Shown here one piece after another: positions 10,901-19,462 of a stretch of DNA of 20,488 nucleotides (its first letter is position 1; each line of letters starts with the position of its first letter). The stretch lies in NCBI GenBank assembly GCA_004335635.1, contig QAXH01001659.1, positions 155 to 20,642 on the forward strand. The letters are read 5' to 3'. This stretch comes from Chloromonas sp. AAM2. Lineage: Eukaryota > Chlorophyta > Chlorophyceae > Chlamydomonadales > Chlamydomonadaceae. Under the pieces are notes generated by a model. The model did no database searches. It worked only from the letters and a program-made list of their open reading frames with translations, and was not told the DNA's origin. Position numbers and translations under genes: made by a program.

Positions 10901-13900
10901 TGACCTATCAATGCATGAATCTGTGGCAGGTGTTGCTAGAATCAAGATGCAGAAGTACCCAGCTGCATGCTTGGCCTGCAATCCTGTTGTAAATTGAAGT
11001 CTCTGCTTAGTGCTTCCTTTCACCTCCTGAGCCAGTGTCTGCCAGCCTGTATGCAGCGCATGGTTCATGTGCCGTGGTGTGTACAGGTGGTGCTGGTGCG
11101 CAAGGAGACTTCCCCTGAAGATATTAAGGGCATGTTCAGCTCCGAGGGGGTGCTGTGCCAGCTGGGAGGCATGACGGTAGGGCCAAGTGTCAACTGTTGG
11201 GTCTATGTGATGCAGCACAGTGTTGCTGCACAGAAGCACGAGGAAGTGGGTTCAGTGCTCGTGGCTGCTTCTAGTGGGGTATGGCGCTCGCGCTGAGAGG
11301 TGCAGGCAATTGCACTGCTCAGATACCGGGGTAGAGAACTGACATTGGATCACGGTATGTTGCTGTGCTGACGCCTCCCTGCCCTTGCAGAGCCATGCGG
11401 CAGTGGTGGCGCGCGGATGGGGCAAGCCTTGCATCACAGGAGTGACTGAATTGCAGGTACGGCGTGTGGGGTGTGCATGGGGCATGGTCACGAGCCTGGG
11501 CAGGTGGGGGCGCCGCCAAACACTGCCGTGCAACGCACGCGCACATGCACCAGCACGCAGACTGTGCCCTGCAGCAACGTCAAGGCTGTTGCCTTCTTTG
11601 TGCTCCTTGGATGTTGGCAACAGTCCGCATTTCGCCCTGCCTCAACAGCAACAGGCCCTCTTCAGCAGGTGCAACATGTGCTGCGTTTGCATGGGTGTGT
11701 GCATGGGTGTGGTGTACCAGGAATCCTGACCAACAAACAACACACCCTATTTGTTGGCAGTGCGCTCTGGTGTATGACTGCTCCATCCTTAGCGTCGAAA
11801 AGCACTTCCGATGCCAAACGACTCACACATCTGGCCTGACCCAGTGGGTGCGTGTGTGCATGTGCTGCCCACAGGTGGATGAGCACAACAAGGTCGCACG
11901 CATCAACGGGGTGGAGATTCGAGAGGGGGACTTCATCTCACTCAACGGCAGCACAGGTCAGTGTGTGACTGCTCACAACCAGTGGAATGCCGTCCTTGAA
12001 CCTAGGTGTGTGAACATGACACGACCCTACCCTTGTCTCACTGTCTCCATCCTGCTGTTCAACGCTAGCCCATATCCATTGAACCCTGTAGTGCTGTCGG
12101 CAGATTCACTCAACCATGGCTCAGAATACGATGAAACCGTACCAACCGCACAAGCCAGACTGTGCCATGCATAACCCTGGTCGACTCTCACCCAGCCACC
12201 CGCCATGTTCCACGCTTGCAGGCGAGATCATTCGCGGCAAGCAGGCGCTGTCCCCGCCCGAGCTGTCGGGCGACCTGGGCACCTTCATGCAGTGGGTGGA
12301 CCAGCGCAGGGTGCTGCGGGTGTTCACTAACGCGGACACGCCAGCGGATGCGGCCGAGGTGGGGAGGGGTGGTGGTGGTGGTGGTGGTGGTGGTTACATG
12401 ACCTTCAGTCTGGGGAGGACTGCGCAGCGACTGGCAGGACATGGGACCTCGCAGAGTATGCAGGATGCAATCACATTATGCAGAGAACAGAGAGGTACTA
12501 TCATTGTTGTTGTGTACATGTCCATCAGTCTGTGGAGGACTGCTTTCAGCAAGGGCAGGGGGGCAAGAGGAATTGCAGGTAACCTACTGGTCACCAATAC
12601 CACCTACATAAGAGGCAGGGGGAGGGAGGGGGGGGGGCAGGACAAGGCATGGGAGAGTGTGAAGGAGGCCACTACGTTCTGCAGCGAACAACGTAGAGGA
12701 CAGGGCGTTGCTGTTGTTGTCCAAATAGCGAGGAGGACTGCTCAGCGAGGGCAGGGAGGAGGGGATGACTGCACAGGCTGCTTGTGCTGCAGTTGAATTT
12801 GATGACCGGACAATCACGTTGATACAAGCTGCTTCAGCTGCAGCAGCACAGGCCCAACTGCTACGCTGCCAAGTGCAGGTCTGTGAATGTCATGCCACAA
12901 AGGCATATGAAACTCATGTTTGTACTTCGCTGTGTTTGGTGTGTGGTTGTGTGCTGCACAGGCCCGGAAGTTTGGTGCTGAGGGCATTGGGCTCATTCGC
13001 ACTGAGCACATGTTCTTTGCGTCCGAGGAGCGCATTGCCACCGTCAGGCGCATGATTGTGGCGCAGGTGAGGCCAATGCATGGTGTGGGCACATGAGTGA
13101 GGCGCACGTGGCTGGTATGTGTGTGGGCGCAGGGCAGAGGGTCGTGCAGGCGGGTATGAGGTTTGTCTCGGCCCTGGCAATTAGCACAGCCATTGCGCAA
13201 TGCTGGGTGAACAGTAGATAACGCCATGAAAGAACAGTAGATAGCAGAGAAAGGTTGCCATGGCAGAGAGAAAGAACTATGAATGTCCTCGATTGTGTTT
13301 GATGGCAAGAAAGGAGAGATGAGGAACTGGAGAGGCCGTAGACATCTGAGGTACAACGCGGCTCACCAGGTCTTTATGCCTGATGTTGAGCCCCCAGTAG
13401 GCAGAGCCAAGTGCCTGAACCATGCAGGGCAAGTGTGCCTGTCTCCCCATGCAAACACAGGAAACTTTGTTTTTCAATGCCACTAACTGTCTCCTCTGTC
13501 TTGACATGCGTGCCGAGTCTTGTGACCAGGGTCAGGGGTGGGGTGAAAGTTCGTGACCCTGGCACCAAAACTGGCCTCGGACTTTCCAAAATAGGATGAC
13601 TTTTGGAACCCACCCAGAAACGGCTCAGAATTACATGAAAAGAGGCTCCATCGACAGCTCTCGCCAAGGCCTGTCCCCTGCACAACTTGTATAACAACTG
13701 GACAACTGATAGTTCACATCAACAATCCCTCACTTATGGGTCATCACAGCCCAGCCAGCCCTAACCGAACCCTAACCGCCACCCATGTCACAGGCCATGG
13801 GGGCATTCCAAAGGTAAACTTCACTTCCAAGGTATGCAAGCACATTCCGCTCTGCATCCGGCTTTGGATCGCTGCTTGCGTGACCTGCGGCCTGGCGCCG

Positions 13901-16900
13901 CAGGTGACACAGGCCACGCCAGCGCCGGCACCCTCTGACACTTCCCCAGCCCATAACAAACCAAGGCCAATTTCGGAAATGAAGGTGGTTTTGGATAGAT
14001 CTCAACGAGCTGCAACCAGCCATATCTTCAAATGCCTTGAATTCGTTGTGCTTGAGCCGTAAAACAAAAAATACTCAAAAAGGTCAAAAACGTAGGGCGG
14101 GACTGCGGAGGACTTTCGTACCACCCAGTCGACCATCTCAGAATGACCTAAAACCTTGGATTCGAGATCCTTACACCGTTAGCATTCGTATTTGTCATTT
14201 TCTATGAAAACCCGCCTGGGCACTGACATGACTGTTACGTGTCATGAGCACTGTTACGTTCGCACAGAGCAAGGAGGCCCGGCTGCGTGCGCTGGCAGAC
14301 CTTCTGCCTTTCCAGCGGGCGGACTTTGAGGGAATCTTCAGGTAAGGGCTTCCTACTGACTCTATATAGAGCGGCAGGTTTTTCCTTCCGGAGTGGTACA
14401 GGTGCACGATGAAGATACTTTGCACTCACACTCAACAAGTCAAGGGTTGTATAGCTTGTACTTCGTGCAAACCACATGCCTACCACACGCTCTGGATGTG
14501 GGCTGGTTCAACTGGCTCTCTGGTCGCTGTCCAGGCCAAGGCTGGTATATTGTCATTATGTGCAGCTTGTCTGTGGTGTGCTGAGGTCGCCAGTGCGTGA
14601 GTGAGTTGCTTCTCACATCGGTATCGCCTTACAGGTGAAAACAACAGATGTCATACACACAACATGTTCAGACTCGCTGTGTGTGGGTGTGTATGTTGTG
14701 TGCAGGGCTATGGACGGCCTGCCTGTGACCATTCGCTTGCTGGATCCCCCACTGCACGAGTTCCTGCCTGATGGAGAGATGGAGGAGGTGAGGGAGCAGT
14801 GGTGACAAGGCAGAGGACAAACGGTGGCCTGCTTACCAAACAAGGGAACACATGGGGAAACAAGGTTTACGCGCGATCAAGTGTGTTGCCGTGGGCCACC
14901 CTACCCAGTGGCGTGGCTCTGCTAATGGCATGCACCTCATGCCTTATCTTGGGCCACCAGCACACTTGATGCACACTCCTATCACCCACCATCATTCTGC
15001 CTCACGGTCGGCAAATGGTCGCCCATTGCATGCTTCACTGGTGGCGCACACGCCTCATTACCACAAGCCACGTTATACATGGCGGTTTTTTGCCCGTTTC
15101 TGCCCCCATGCAGGTGTGTGAGGCGCTTGCTGCGGATGCCGGCATCCCCGTGTCTCAGGTCATGGACACCATTGACAAGCTGCAGGAGGTGAACCCCATG
15201 CTGGGCTTCAGGGGCTGCAGGCTGGGCATCACGTACCCGGAGATCACGGAGATGCAGGTGGGAGGCAGGGCGCAGCACGAGGTGGCGCATAGCCCAATCG
15301 CGGTATATGAGGAACCCAGGGTGCTGCCACTTTGGTATCAGCTTTGTCACGACAGAAGCGGAGCCCGGGGGGCCCGTGTTATGTATGAATTCAGACAGAC
15401 ATATGACATCCATATGCGTTGCAATGCAAAATATTATGTATTTGGGCGCGTGGTACACTGGCCGTTTTGTCAAGGTCACCCTGTCCTCAAGTTCCCCGGG
15501 GCTCCTCCTTCACGAAAGTCATCACAGAATGTACAGTCGCCGTTGCGTGTGTTGTTTTGTACTTCGTTTCACAAGTCACATGTACCTTATGAGCTGGAAG
15601 TTGTAACAGGGTGATTTGTGGATTGTTTGGCAGCTTGCAAGCCTGCAGCCATCCATGACTGAAACATCTTCAAGCCAGCCAGAAGATGTTCGCCTCAGGA
15701 CACACTGGTGGTCCATATCATCCGCAGCTGCTCACACGAAGGTCCAACTAGGTCACACTCACATGCACCATGTGCTTGCTGTGCGCTGTCCATGCTTGGG
15801 TGCTACAGTTTCTGTTGCGCTTCCAGTAGTCTCTACACGACGACTTCAATGACAATGACATGTGTCTGCTCCAATCGTCATTATCTTAGTAAATGACCTG
15901 TCAACACTAGCATATTTGTCAGATGTACGTGTACTGCCACATGAAAGTGAATTCATACCATGTCTTTTGACATGTGGTTTCAGGTCCAGGCCATCTTCGA
16001 GGCTGCTGTGAGCGTTAAGAAATCAGGGGCTGGCGTCAAGCCCGACATCATGATCCCGCTTGTGGGCTCGCTGCTCGAGCTCAGGAACCAGGAGCAGCTC
16101 ATACGCAGGATTGCAGGGCAGGTGGGCAGTGTGCGGGGCTGAGTCGAGCATCTGATGGACACGAGTCTGGTTCATGAGCTGGGTGAAACAAACACAATCG
16201 ACTGCCAAACTACGGCGACCCGGCACGGCCTCCGGGCGGAGTTGCTCCAGCTGCAGTAGCCTCGTTCCCAATCCCAGCGTCCCTGCTATGTTGCCTTGAT
16301 GTGTGCAAGCCAGCAACGTTTCAAGGTTACCAAAAAACTCGCGTTGTTTCTGTTAACCAAAACAAGCAAGCAACGTTTCACAACCAGCCAAACGACAGGT
16401 TGTGCGTGTCACTCGTGTCTGCAGGTCATGTCCAGCGCCGGAGTTGAGGTGGAGTACCAGATCGGCACCATGATCGAGGTGCCACGTGCGTGTCTGACAG
16501 CAGGATCCATCGCGGAGGTGGCGGAGTTCTTTTCGTTCGGAACAAACGACCTCACACAGGTAGGGGTCCTTTACGATTCTCGCCTCATAAGAAAGACATA
16601 GGGGCATGCGGTTATGACACGTAGGGAGCAAAGCTAGTTGCTGGGTATTATTCATATTCAATCCCATCAACAAAGAGGAGGCGGATGGATGTCAACACAG
16701 GTACATGTGGTGATTTAGGCATTGATGGATGGCGCAGCGAGGTAAGGAAACCTCACACAACCAAGTGCAGCTCACTGGAAGGCCGTGAGTCAAGGAGTGG
16801 TTCAGCTGAATCCAGTTGGCAGGAACAACCTGTTGCCTTGTCAGCACTAGGTTCTGCAGTGTTTGCCAGAACAGAAGAATGTTGCACGGAGACACCCAGC

Positions 16901-18021
16901 CGGTTAAGAAAAGACGATCAGAAGAATCTTGGGCTAGTACGGTTACTAGGTGTGTGTGTGTATGCGTGCCCCGCACAGAGCATCATAATTATCATTACCA
17001 GCACCATCATCATGACACGGTGTATCATGGTTGCCCCTCCCAGATGTGCTTTGGCTTCTCTCGCGATGACGTGGGCAAGTTCCTCCCCGTGTACCTGGAC
17101 AAGGGGATTCTGCAACACGACCCATTCCAGGTGACTGGGCAGTGGCAGCACAGGCGGCACTCAGCGCAATCACACGCAGCTAGTGTCCAGTAGGTGGCCA
17201 TGCTCCTGCACTGTCCTCGACAATTCCAGCATACTGCTTACACACTGCCGCACTGTGTTACAGCACACTGTGTACGCTGTGTAATCCCAAGTGTTGTGGC
17301 ACAATGATTGGCACAGCGTATGAACTGCGTGATCCAACACGTTTGGTATCTCCTCCACTTGGCCATAGCCCATACTTCTGATACTGATGTGGGGTGCACG
17401 GTGGGTTTCAGCCACCTGAACAAGTGTTGGTTGGGCATGATAGTATGGCGAGTTTGGAAACCTGGCCAACTTTGCACGTTTCTCATCACGTGTTCTGTGG
17501 TTCTCTCACGTGCTCAGGTGTTGGACCAGGAGGGCGTTGGGCAGCTGATCCAGATGGCAGTGGAGCGGGGCCGCGCCACGCGCCCAGGCCTCAAGATTGG
17601 AATCTGTGGTGAACAGGTGCGCTGGAGTTGTGTACTATTCATACCAGAACATCAGCGCAGCGTGTGGTTTGGATCGGCATGGGAGCTCGCTTATAAACGG
17701 GATCAGACAGGTGTGTGGAGTGCGTGAAGCATGCCATCAAAATGGTGGACGTTTCACACTGGATATGATCGGCTTCACTCGATGCGAGTCCTTTTGGGCA
17801 TGTGCAAGAACACCTGAGCGTTGTAGGTTGTAGCATGTGCATGTGTGTTAGATGTGACGGTTCACATGTGCTGGCGTGTGCAGGGCGGCGAGCCCCAGTC
17901 CGTAAACTTTGTGCACGAGGTGGGCCTGGACTACGTGTCCTGCTCGCCCTTCCGCGTGCCCATCGCCCGCCTGGCCGCTGCACAAGCGGCAGTCAAGGGG
18001 CCGCACGGCAAGCACAAGTGA
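5391..18021 (+). CDS. PPDK: Pyruvate,phosphate dikinase, plastid type, 24 recognised coding exons
   Basis: PPDK interconverts pyruvate + ATP + Pi with phosphoenolpyruvate + AMP + PPi. Twenty-four exons join in phase to 878 residues, from RVFTFGKD to KGPHGKHK and a TGA, about the length of mature plant PPDK. Numbering here is from Arg1 at 5391. The ATP-grasp domain (about 1-340) has Lys22, Arg92, Glu320, Gln332 and Arg334. The swivelling phosphohistidine domain has Thr450-Ser451-His452, where His452 carries the phosphate and Thr450 is the residue phosphorylated by PDRP1 in plants. The C-terminal PEP/pyruvate barrel (about 520-870) has Arg558, Arg615, Glu744, Asn767-Asp768 and the acid/base Cys830. 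These align with the known catalytic residues of Clostridium symbiosum PPDK with offsets of 0-3. Introns are 202-1201 bases. Those without their own entry hold nothing I recognise. I see no TGTAA between 18022 and 18900. Plastid location is inferred from the candidate transit peptide. Confidence 0.96.
5700..5805 (+). CDS. PPDK: PPDK exon (residues 19-53)
   Basis: Starts [20 protein letters not shown] and ends ADFIAN. It contains ATP-grasp Lys22. It ends in phase 1 inside a Gly codon, donor GTGCGA. Confidence 0.93.
6137..6264 (+). CDS. PPDK: PPDK exon (residues 54-96)
   Basis: Runs from [12 protein letters not shown] to [10 protein letters not shown], containing Arg92. The donor GTGAGT would itself read Val-Ser in frame, like the AVS that follows SGA in other PPDKs, but read-through gives EPG rather than MPG. 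Confidence 0.93.
6485..6588 (+). CDS. PPDK: PPDK exon (residues 97-130)
   Basis: Starts [16 protein letters not shown] and ends GERFAFD. Phase 2 exit, donor GTGAGT. The acceptor is a good polypyrimidine CCTCTTTCAG. Confidence 0.93.
6589..7705 (+). other. PPDK intron, 1117 bases, with internal tandem repeat
   Basis: The second-longest intron. It holds a degenerate tandem repeat (about 6876-7210) and C-rich runs at about 6832-6842 and 7320-7328. No open frame here resembles a protein. Confidence 0.85.
6876..7210. repeat. Degenerate tandem repeat, unit about 150-163 bases
   Basis: GAGTATGCCATTGTGCTCAG at about 6877 recurs as GGTATGCCATTATGCTCAG at about 7028 and partly as GAGTATGCCATTGTGCAG at about 7191. 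The first two units also share TTTCAT.A.AGCTTTCCA and GTTTGAGTCA further in. Confidence 0.7.
7706..7790 (+). CDS. PPDK: PPDK exon (residues 131-159)
   Basis: Starts (A)[14 protein letters not shown] and ends ESQFEKLK. It exits in phase 0 at a GC donor (AAG|GCAAGT). Using the GT four bases downstream would break the frame. Confidence 0.92.
7950..8010. repeat. Imperfect (GT)n tract abutting a splice acceptor
   Basis: A GT run with a few GC and AT interruptions, running into the TGCAG acceptor that ends at 8013. It takes the place of a polypyrimidine tract in the 223-base intron 7791-8013, which also has a GC donor. Confidence 0.9.
8014..8088 (+). CDS. PPDK: PPDK exon (residues 160-184)
   Basis: Runs from [16 protein letters not shown] to VSRYKE, phase 0 at both ends, donor GTGCGG. 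Confidence 0.92.
8291..8428 (+). CDS. PPDK: PPDK exon (residues 185-230)
   Basis: Starts [20 protein letters not shown] and ends SVNGITGLK. Phase 0 at both ends. Confidence 0.94.
8860..8991 (+). CDS. PPDK: PPDK exon (residues 231-274)
   Basis: Runs from [20 protein letters not shown] to GEYLINAQ. The donor is GC (CAG|GCACGT). The join to [11 protein letters not shown] restores the invariant N-A-Q-G-E-D-V, so the GC donor is forced by both frame and conservation. Confidence 0.94.
9217..9304. mobile_element. Possible 70-bp hairpin insertion flanked by 9-bp direct repeats
   Basis: GCTCTGACC at 9217-9225 is repeated exactly at 9296-9304. Between them, 9226-9295 starts AGGATCACCGCATAC and ends with its exact reverse complement plus G. 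The palindrome extends two bases into the direct repeats, giving a 17-base arm. Four CGCATA hexamers follow the left arm. This has the layout of a very small non-autonomous transposon with a target-site duplication, but it could be a simple snap-back hairpin. It lies in the PPDK intron 8992-9485. Confidence 0.6.
9486..9614 (+). CDS. PPDK: PPDK exon (residues 275-317)
   Basis: Starts [17 protein letters not shown] and ends LEKHYQDMQ. Phase 0 at both ends. Confidence 0.95.
10035..10175 (+). CDS. PPDK: PPDK exon (residues 318-364)
   Basis: Runs from [20 protein letters not shown] to RDKAITM. It contains the ATP-binding residues Glu320, Gln332 and Arg334. Confidence 0.95.
10590..10757 (+). CDS. 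PPDK: PPDK exon (residues 365-420)
   Basis: Starts [14 protein letters not shown], contains [12 protein letters not shown] and ends DAWKTAGMK. This is the linker into the phosphohistidine domain. It is the most GC-rich stretch I noticed among the exons. Confidence 0.95.
10864..10893. repeat. 15-bp tandem repeat, two units, one mismatch
   Basis: TGACCCTGTGACAGG is followed directly by TGACCCTTTGACAGG inside a PPDK intron. Confidence 0.8.
11087..11176 (+). CDS. PPDK: PPDK exon (residues 421-450), ends at regulatory Thr
   Basis: Runs from [16 protein letters not shown] to [10 protein letters not shown]. The last codon (11174-11176) is Thr450, equivalent to the Thr that PDRP1 phosphorylates. 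The loop reads VLCQLGGMT where plant and bacterial enzymes usually read ILTxRGGMT. Confidence 0.93.
11391..11456 (+). CDS. PPDK: PPDK exon (residues 451-472), catalytic His
   Basis: [14 protein letters not shown] to VTELQ. His452, the phosphorylated catalytic residue, is the second codon (11394-11396). At 66 bases this is the second-shortest coding exon after the first recognised one (54). Confidence 0.95.
11875..11956 (+). CDS. PPDK: PPDK exon (residues 473-499)
   Basis: [20 protein letters not shown] to SLNGST, phase 1 exit inside the Gly of the conserved SLNGSTG. Confidence 0.93.
12222..12358 (+). CDS. PPDK: PPDK exon (residues 500-545)
   Basis: (G)[19 protein letters not shown] to [10 protein letters not shown]. 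It is the start of the PEP/pyruvate barrel region. Donor GTGGGG. Confidence 0.94.
12368..12394. repeat. (GGT)9 microsatellite
   Basis: Nine GGT triplets beginning 10 bases after the exon end. Confidence 0.95.
12400..12770. repeat. Degenerate repeat, about three units
   Basis: CAGTCTGGGGAGGACTGC (about 12405) recurs as CAGTCTGTGGAGGACTGC (about 12527) and as GCGAGGAGGACTGC (about 12728). Each is followed by a CAGC(A/G)A...GGCAGG segment. The second and third are preceded by GTTGTTGT. The units are strongly diverged. Confidence 0.55.
12962..13066 (+). CDS. PPDK: PPDK exon (residues 546-580)
   Basis: [20 protein letters not shown] to VRRMIVAQ. It includes the pyruvate-binding Arg558 and the conserved GIGLxRTEHMFF signature. 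Confidence 0.95.
13067..14267 (+). other. PPDK intron, 1201 bases, the longest
   Basis: No protein-like frame is seen. It holds a 12-base direct repeat GAACAGTAGATA (13208 and 13231) and two related blocks (about 13590-13640 and 14110-14155) sharing GACTTT..., CCACCCAG and CTCAGAAT. Confidence 0.85.
14268..14341 (+). CDS. PPDK: PPDK exon (residues 581-604)
   Basis: [20 protein letters not shown] to EGIF, with a split Arg codon at the end (phase 2). Donor GTAAGG. Confidence 0.94.
14706..14787 (+). CDS. PPDK: PPDK exon (residues 605-632)
   Basis: (R)[19 protein letters not shown] to DGEMEE. It contains the pyruvate-site Arg615. Confidence 0.95.
15114..15257 (+). CDS. PPDK: PPDK exon (residues 633-680)
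   Basis: [18 protein letters not shown] to TYPEITEMQ, containing the conserved [13 protein letters not shown]. Confidence 0.95.
15258..15983 (+). other. PPDK intron, 726 bases
   Basis: Nothing recognisable: no repeat, RNA gene or protein-like frame that I can support. Confidence 0.8.
15984..16121 (+). CDS. PPDK: PPDK exon (residues 681-726)
   Basis: [20 protein letters not shown] to RRIAGQ, including DIMIPLVGS. Confidence 0.94.
16425..16559 (+). CDS. PPDK: PPDK exon (residues 727-771)
   Basis: [20 protein letters not shown] to [10 protein letters not shown]. It contains Glu744, Asn767 and Asp768 of the PEP/pyruvate and Mg site. Donor GTAGGG. Confidence 0.95.
16560..17043 (+). other. PPDK intron, 484 bases
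   Basis: Nothing coding. The 3' end carries imperfect CAT/ATT-rich triplets (about 16980-17015) before the acceptor CCTCCCAG. Confidence 0.8.
17044..17130 (+). CDS. PPDK: PPDK exon (residues 772-800)
   Basis: [20 protein letters not shown] to LQHDPFQ. The usual Thr of QMTFG(Y/F)SRDD is Cys here. Confidence 0.94.
17518..17616 (+). CDS. PPDK: PPDK exon (residues 801-833), catalytic Cys
   Basis: [20 protein letters not shown] to IGICGEQ. Cys830 is at 17605-17607. The last residue is Gln833 where plant enzymes have His (CGEHGG). Confidence 0.95.
17884..18021 (+). CDS. PPDK: PPDK last exon (residues 834-878 and stop)
   Basis: [20 protein letters not shown] to KGPHGKHK, then TGA at 18019-18021. 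It contains the conserved [15 protein letters not shown]. The basic tail [10 protein letters not shown] is longer than the maize C-terminus. Confidence 0.95.
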   Translation, partial: GGEPQSVNFVHEVGLDYVSCSPFRVPIARLAAAQAAVKGPHGKHK

Positions 18022-18078
18022 AGCCGGGAGGCGATTGCAATGCTGGCTGTGAGAAAGAGAGAATCAGATAGAGTGCGT

Positions 18079-18106
<28 letters not shown>
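18079..18106. repeat. (GA)14 microsatellite in PPDK 3' UTR
   Basis: A run of GA dinucleotides about 58 bases after the stop codon, followed by imperfect GAGAG. Confidence 0.95.
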
Positions 18107-18111
<5 letters not shown>

Positions 18112-18906
18112 AGAGGAATTGAGAGTGAGGGGGGCGGGTGACAGAAAAGCACATGCGCCATAGTGCATGCAGTGACCAGCACTGAGCAGGCTTGTGGATT
18201 GATTATGCTCTCCGTGCTCAGCACAGCTGTTCGACCGGTTCACTTAGGCAACTGACGTTCATGATGCGATGTATTTGTTGCAGGCAGCCTTAGGTGCCAT
18301 GCATCACTCAGCAGCATGGAAGTGTGTGAGCCAGTTCAAGTGGCACAGGTCTGATGAAGGAGTTTACATGGACACTCCAAATCAAGCAGTGATTCACACC
18401 CCATGGCGATCACGCCTTTGGGAATTTACCTAATCACAAGGACTAACAGGTTTGGGTAGAATGTTTCTGGACTGCCTGGTAACCAGAAGTGGATTAGCAA
18501 AGTTATACGCTAAAAACTTCCCCCGGTCTCCGCGAGTCCAGGCGGTTTGTTGCACTGTTCTTTTGTAGTTTGTTTGTAGTTACACCAAGAAAAGTTACGG
18601 AGCAATCACATCACTCCACACAGAAAAGTTCTAGAAGTCTAGTTTAGTCTCCATTCCACATCGTACATCCCTCGTCTTGATGATTTTGGATGCATGTGCG
18701 TGCTAGATGGAGTTGCTTCATTTGTGCTACCTTTGGGGGTATAGTGTTGGTGGAGAACGTGGTGCCCAGCCATGTTGATGTGGTTATTCCCTGCAGGGTG
18801 CCGTGTGATTGCAGCTCCTAAACGCTTTTGAGCATTGTTAGCAAGGCCTGCTCAACGTGCAGCCTTTCCCTGGTGGCCACAGTCAGTTGACTTCCTTTTA
18901 CCACAA

Positions 18907-18911
18907 TTACA
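18907..18911 (-). terminator. TGTAA poly(A) signal on minus strand
   Basis: TTACA on the plus strand reads TGTAA on the minus strand, 331 bases past the minus-strand gene's stop. A second candidate lies at 18580-18584. Confidence 0.35.
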
Positions 18912-19241
18912 GGGGGGCTGCTGATGTTGTCAAATGGTAAGCGCATTTAGAACTCTTAAAAGGCTAGTGTGAAACCCTGTGGAGTCCAGCTCACCTCAAG
19001 GCTTGTTTAACACAGGTAGGGTGTCAAAAGATTGAAACAAAATGATTCAAACTCGGCCGGCAGCCTTAAAAAAAGAAAGGCACACTATGCCACCAAGTGT
19101 TGGAAGGTGCCCAAACACAGCCACACCCTCGAAACTGCTTCACAGTCCTGTGTTCTCGTGTTGATCAGTCTGGCATAACCTATCCTTTTATTGACTTGCT
19201 GCGTGACTAAGCCTGAAGCCTTCTGTTGCGCAGCCTCTCTC

Positions 19242-19462
19242 TCACTTCTGTTGGCAGATCTTCGAACCACTGCTGCTAGCCGCAAGGGCCCTGGCGTACT
19301 CCCGGGCACGCTTCACGCGCTGAGTGGGATTCTGGGTCATGCCCAAGTAGATCATTGACTGGCCCGGGACGACACGCGCCTGGGCCTTGACGAGGTTGCT
19401 GCCGGGGTTGGCCTTGGCGCCGCCTTGGAGGACGGATTTGTCCTTGCGAGTTGCTAGCCCTG
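19242..19462 (-). CDS. Last coding exon of an unrecognised minus-strand gene
   Basis: On the minus strand an acceptor CGTTTGCGTGCAG is followed by 221 bases ending in TGA (19242-19244). The translation includes KANPGSNLVKAQARVVPGQS, then MIYLGMTQNPTQRVKRAREY and ends GSKICQQK. Codons are GC-rich at the third position, unlike the flanking DNA. The upstream frame continues but has no in-frame ATG before a stop at about 19553, so at least one earlier exon is needed. I do not recognise the family. It is basic, with no transmembrane segment, and a plastid protein is one possibility. The first exon would have to lie beyond 19560 and was not located. Confidence 0.6.

Larger units (their letters stand above)
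12359..12961 (+). other. PPDK intron, 603 bases, repeat-rich
   Basis: It contains (GGT)9 at 12368-12394, a diverged dispersed repeat at about 12400-12770, and a guanine-rich run at about 12616-12637. Frames open through it encode poly-Gly or low-complexity sequence. Confidence 0.85.
18022..19241. other. Convergent intergenic region
   Basis: It lies between the PPDK stop and the stop of the minus-strand gene. It holds a (GA)n repeat and no supported coding frame. No TGTAA is seen on the plus strand up to 18900, so the PPDK poly(A) signal is not identified. Confidence 0.75.

Noticed and set aside
12116..12796. 226-residue frame with a poly-Gly run
   Set aside because: It covers a PPDK exon out of frame, the GGT repeat and the repeat-rich intron.
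13755..13785. CCCTAACCGAACCCTAACCG resembling telomere repeat
   Set aside because: Only two imperfect units, inside an intron, and not matching the TTTAGGG or TTTTAGGG types expected in plants and algae.
5391..18021. Phosphoenolpyruvate synthase or another PEP-utilising enzyme instead of PPDK
   Set aside because: The [26 protein letters not shown] and [15 protein letters not shown] motifs and the 878-residue length are those of PPDK.
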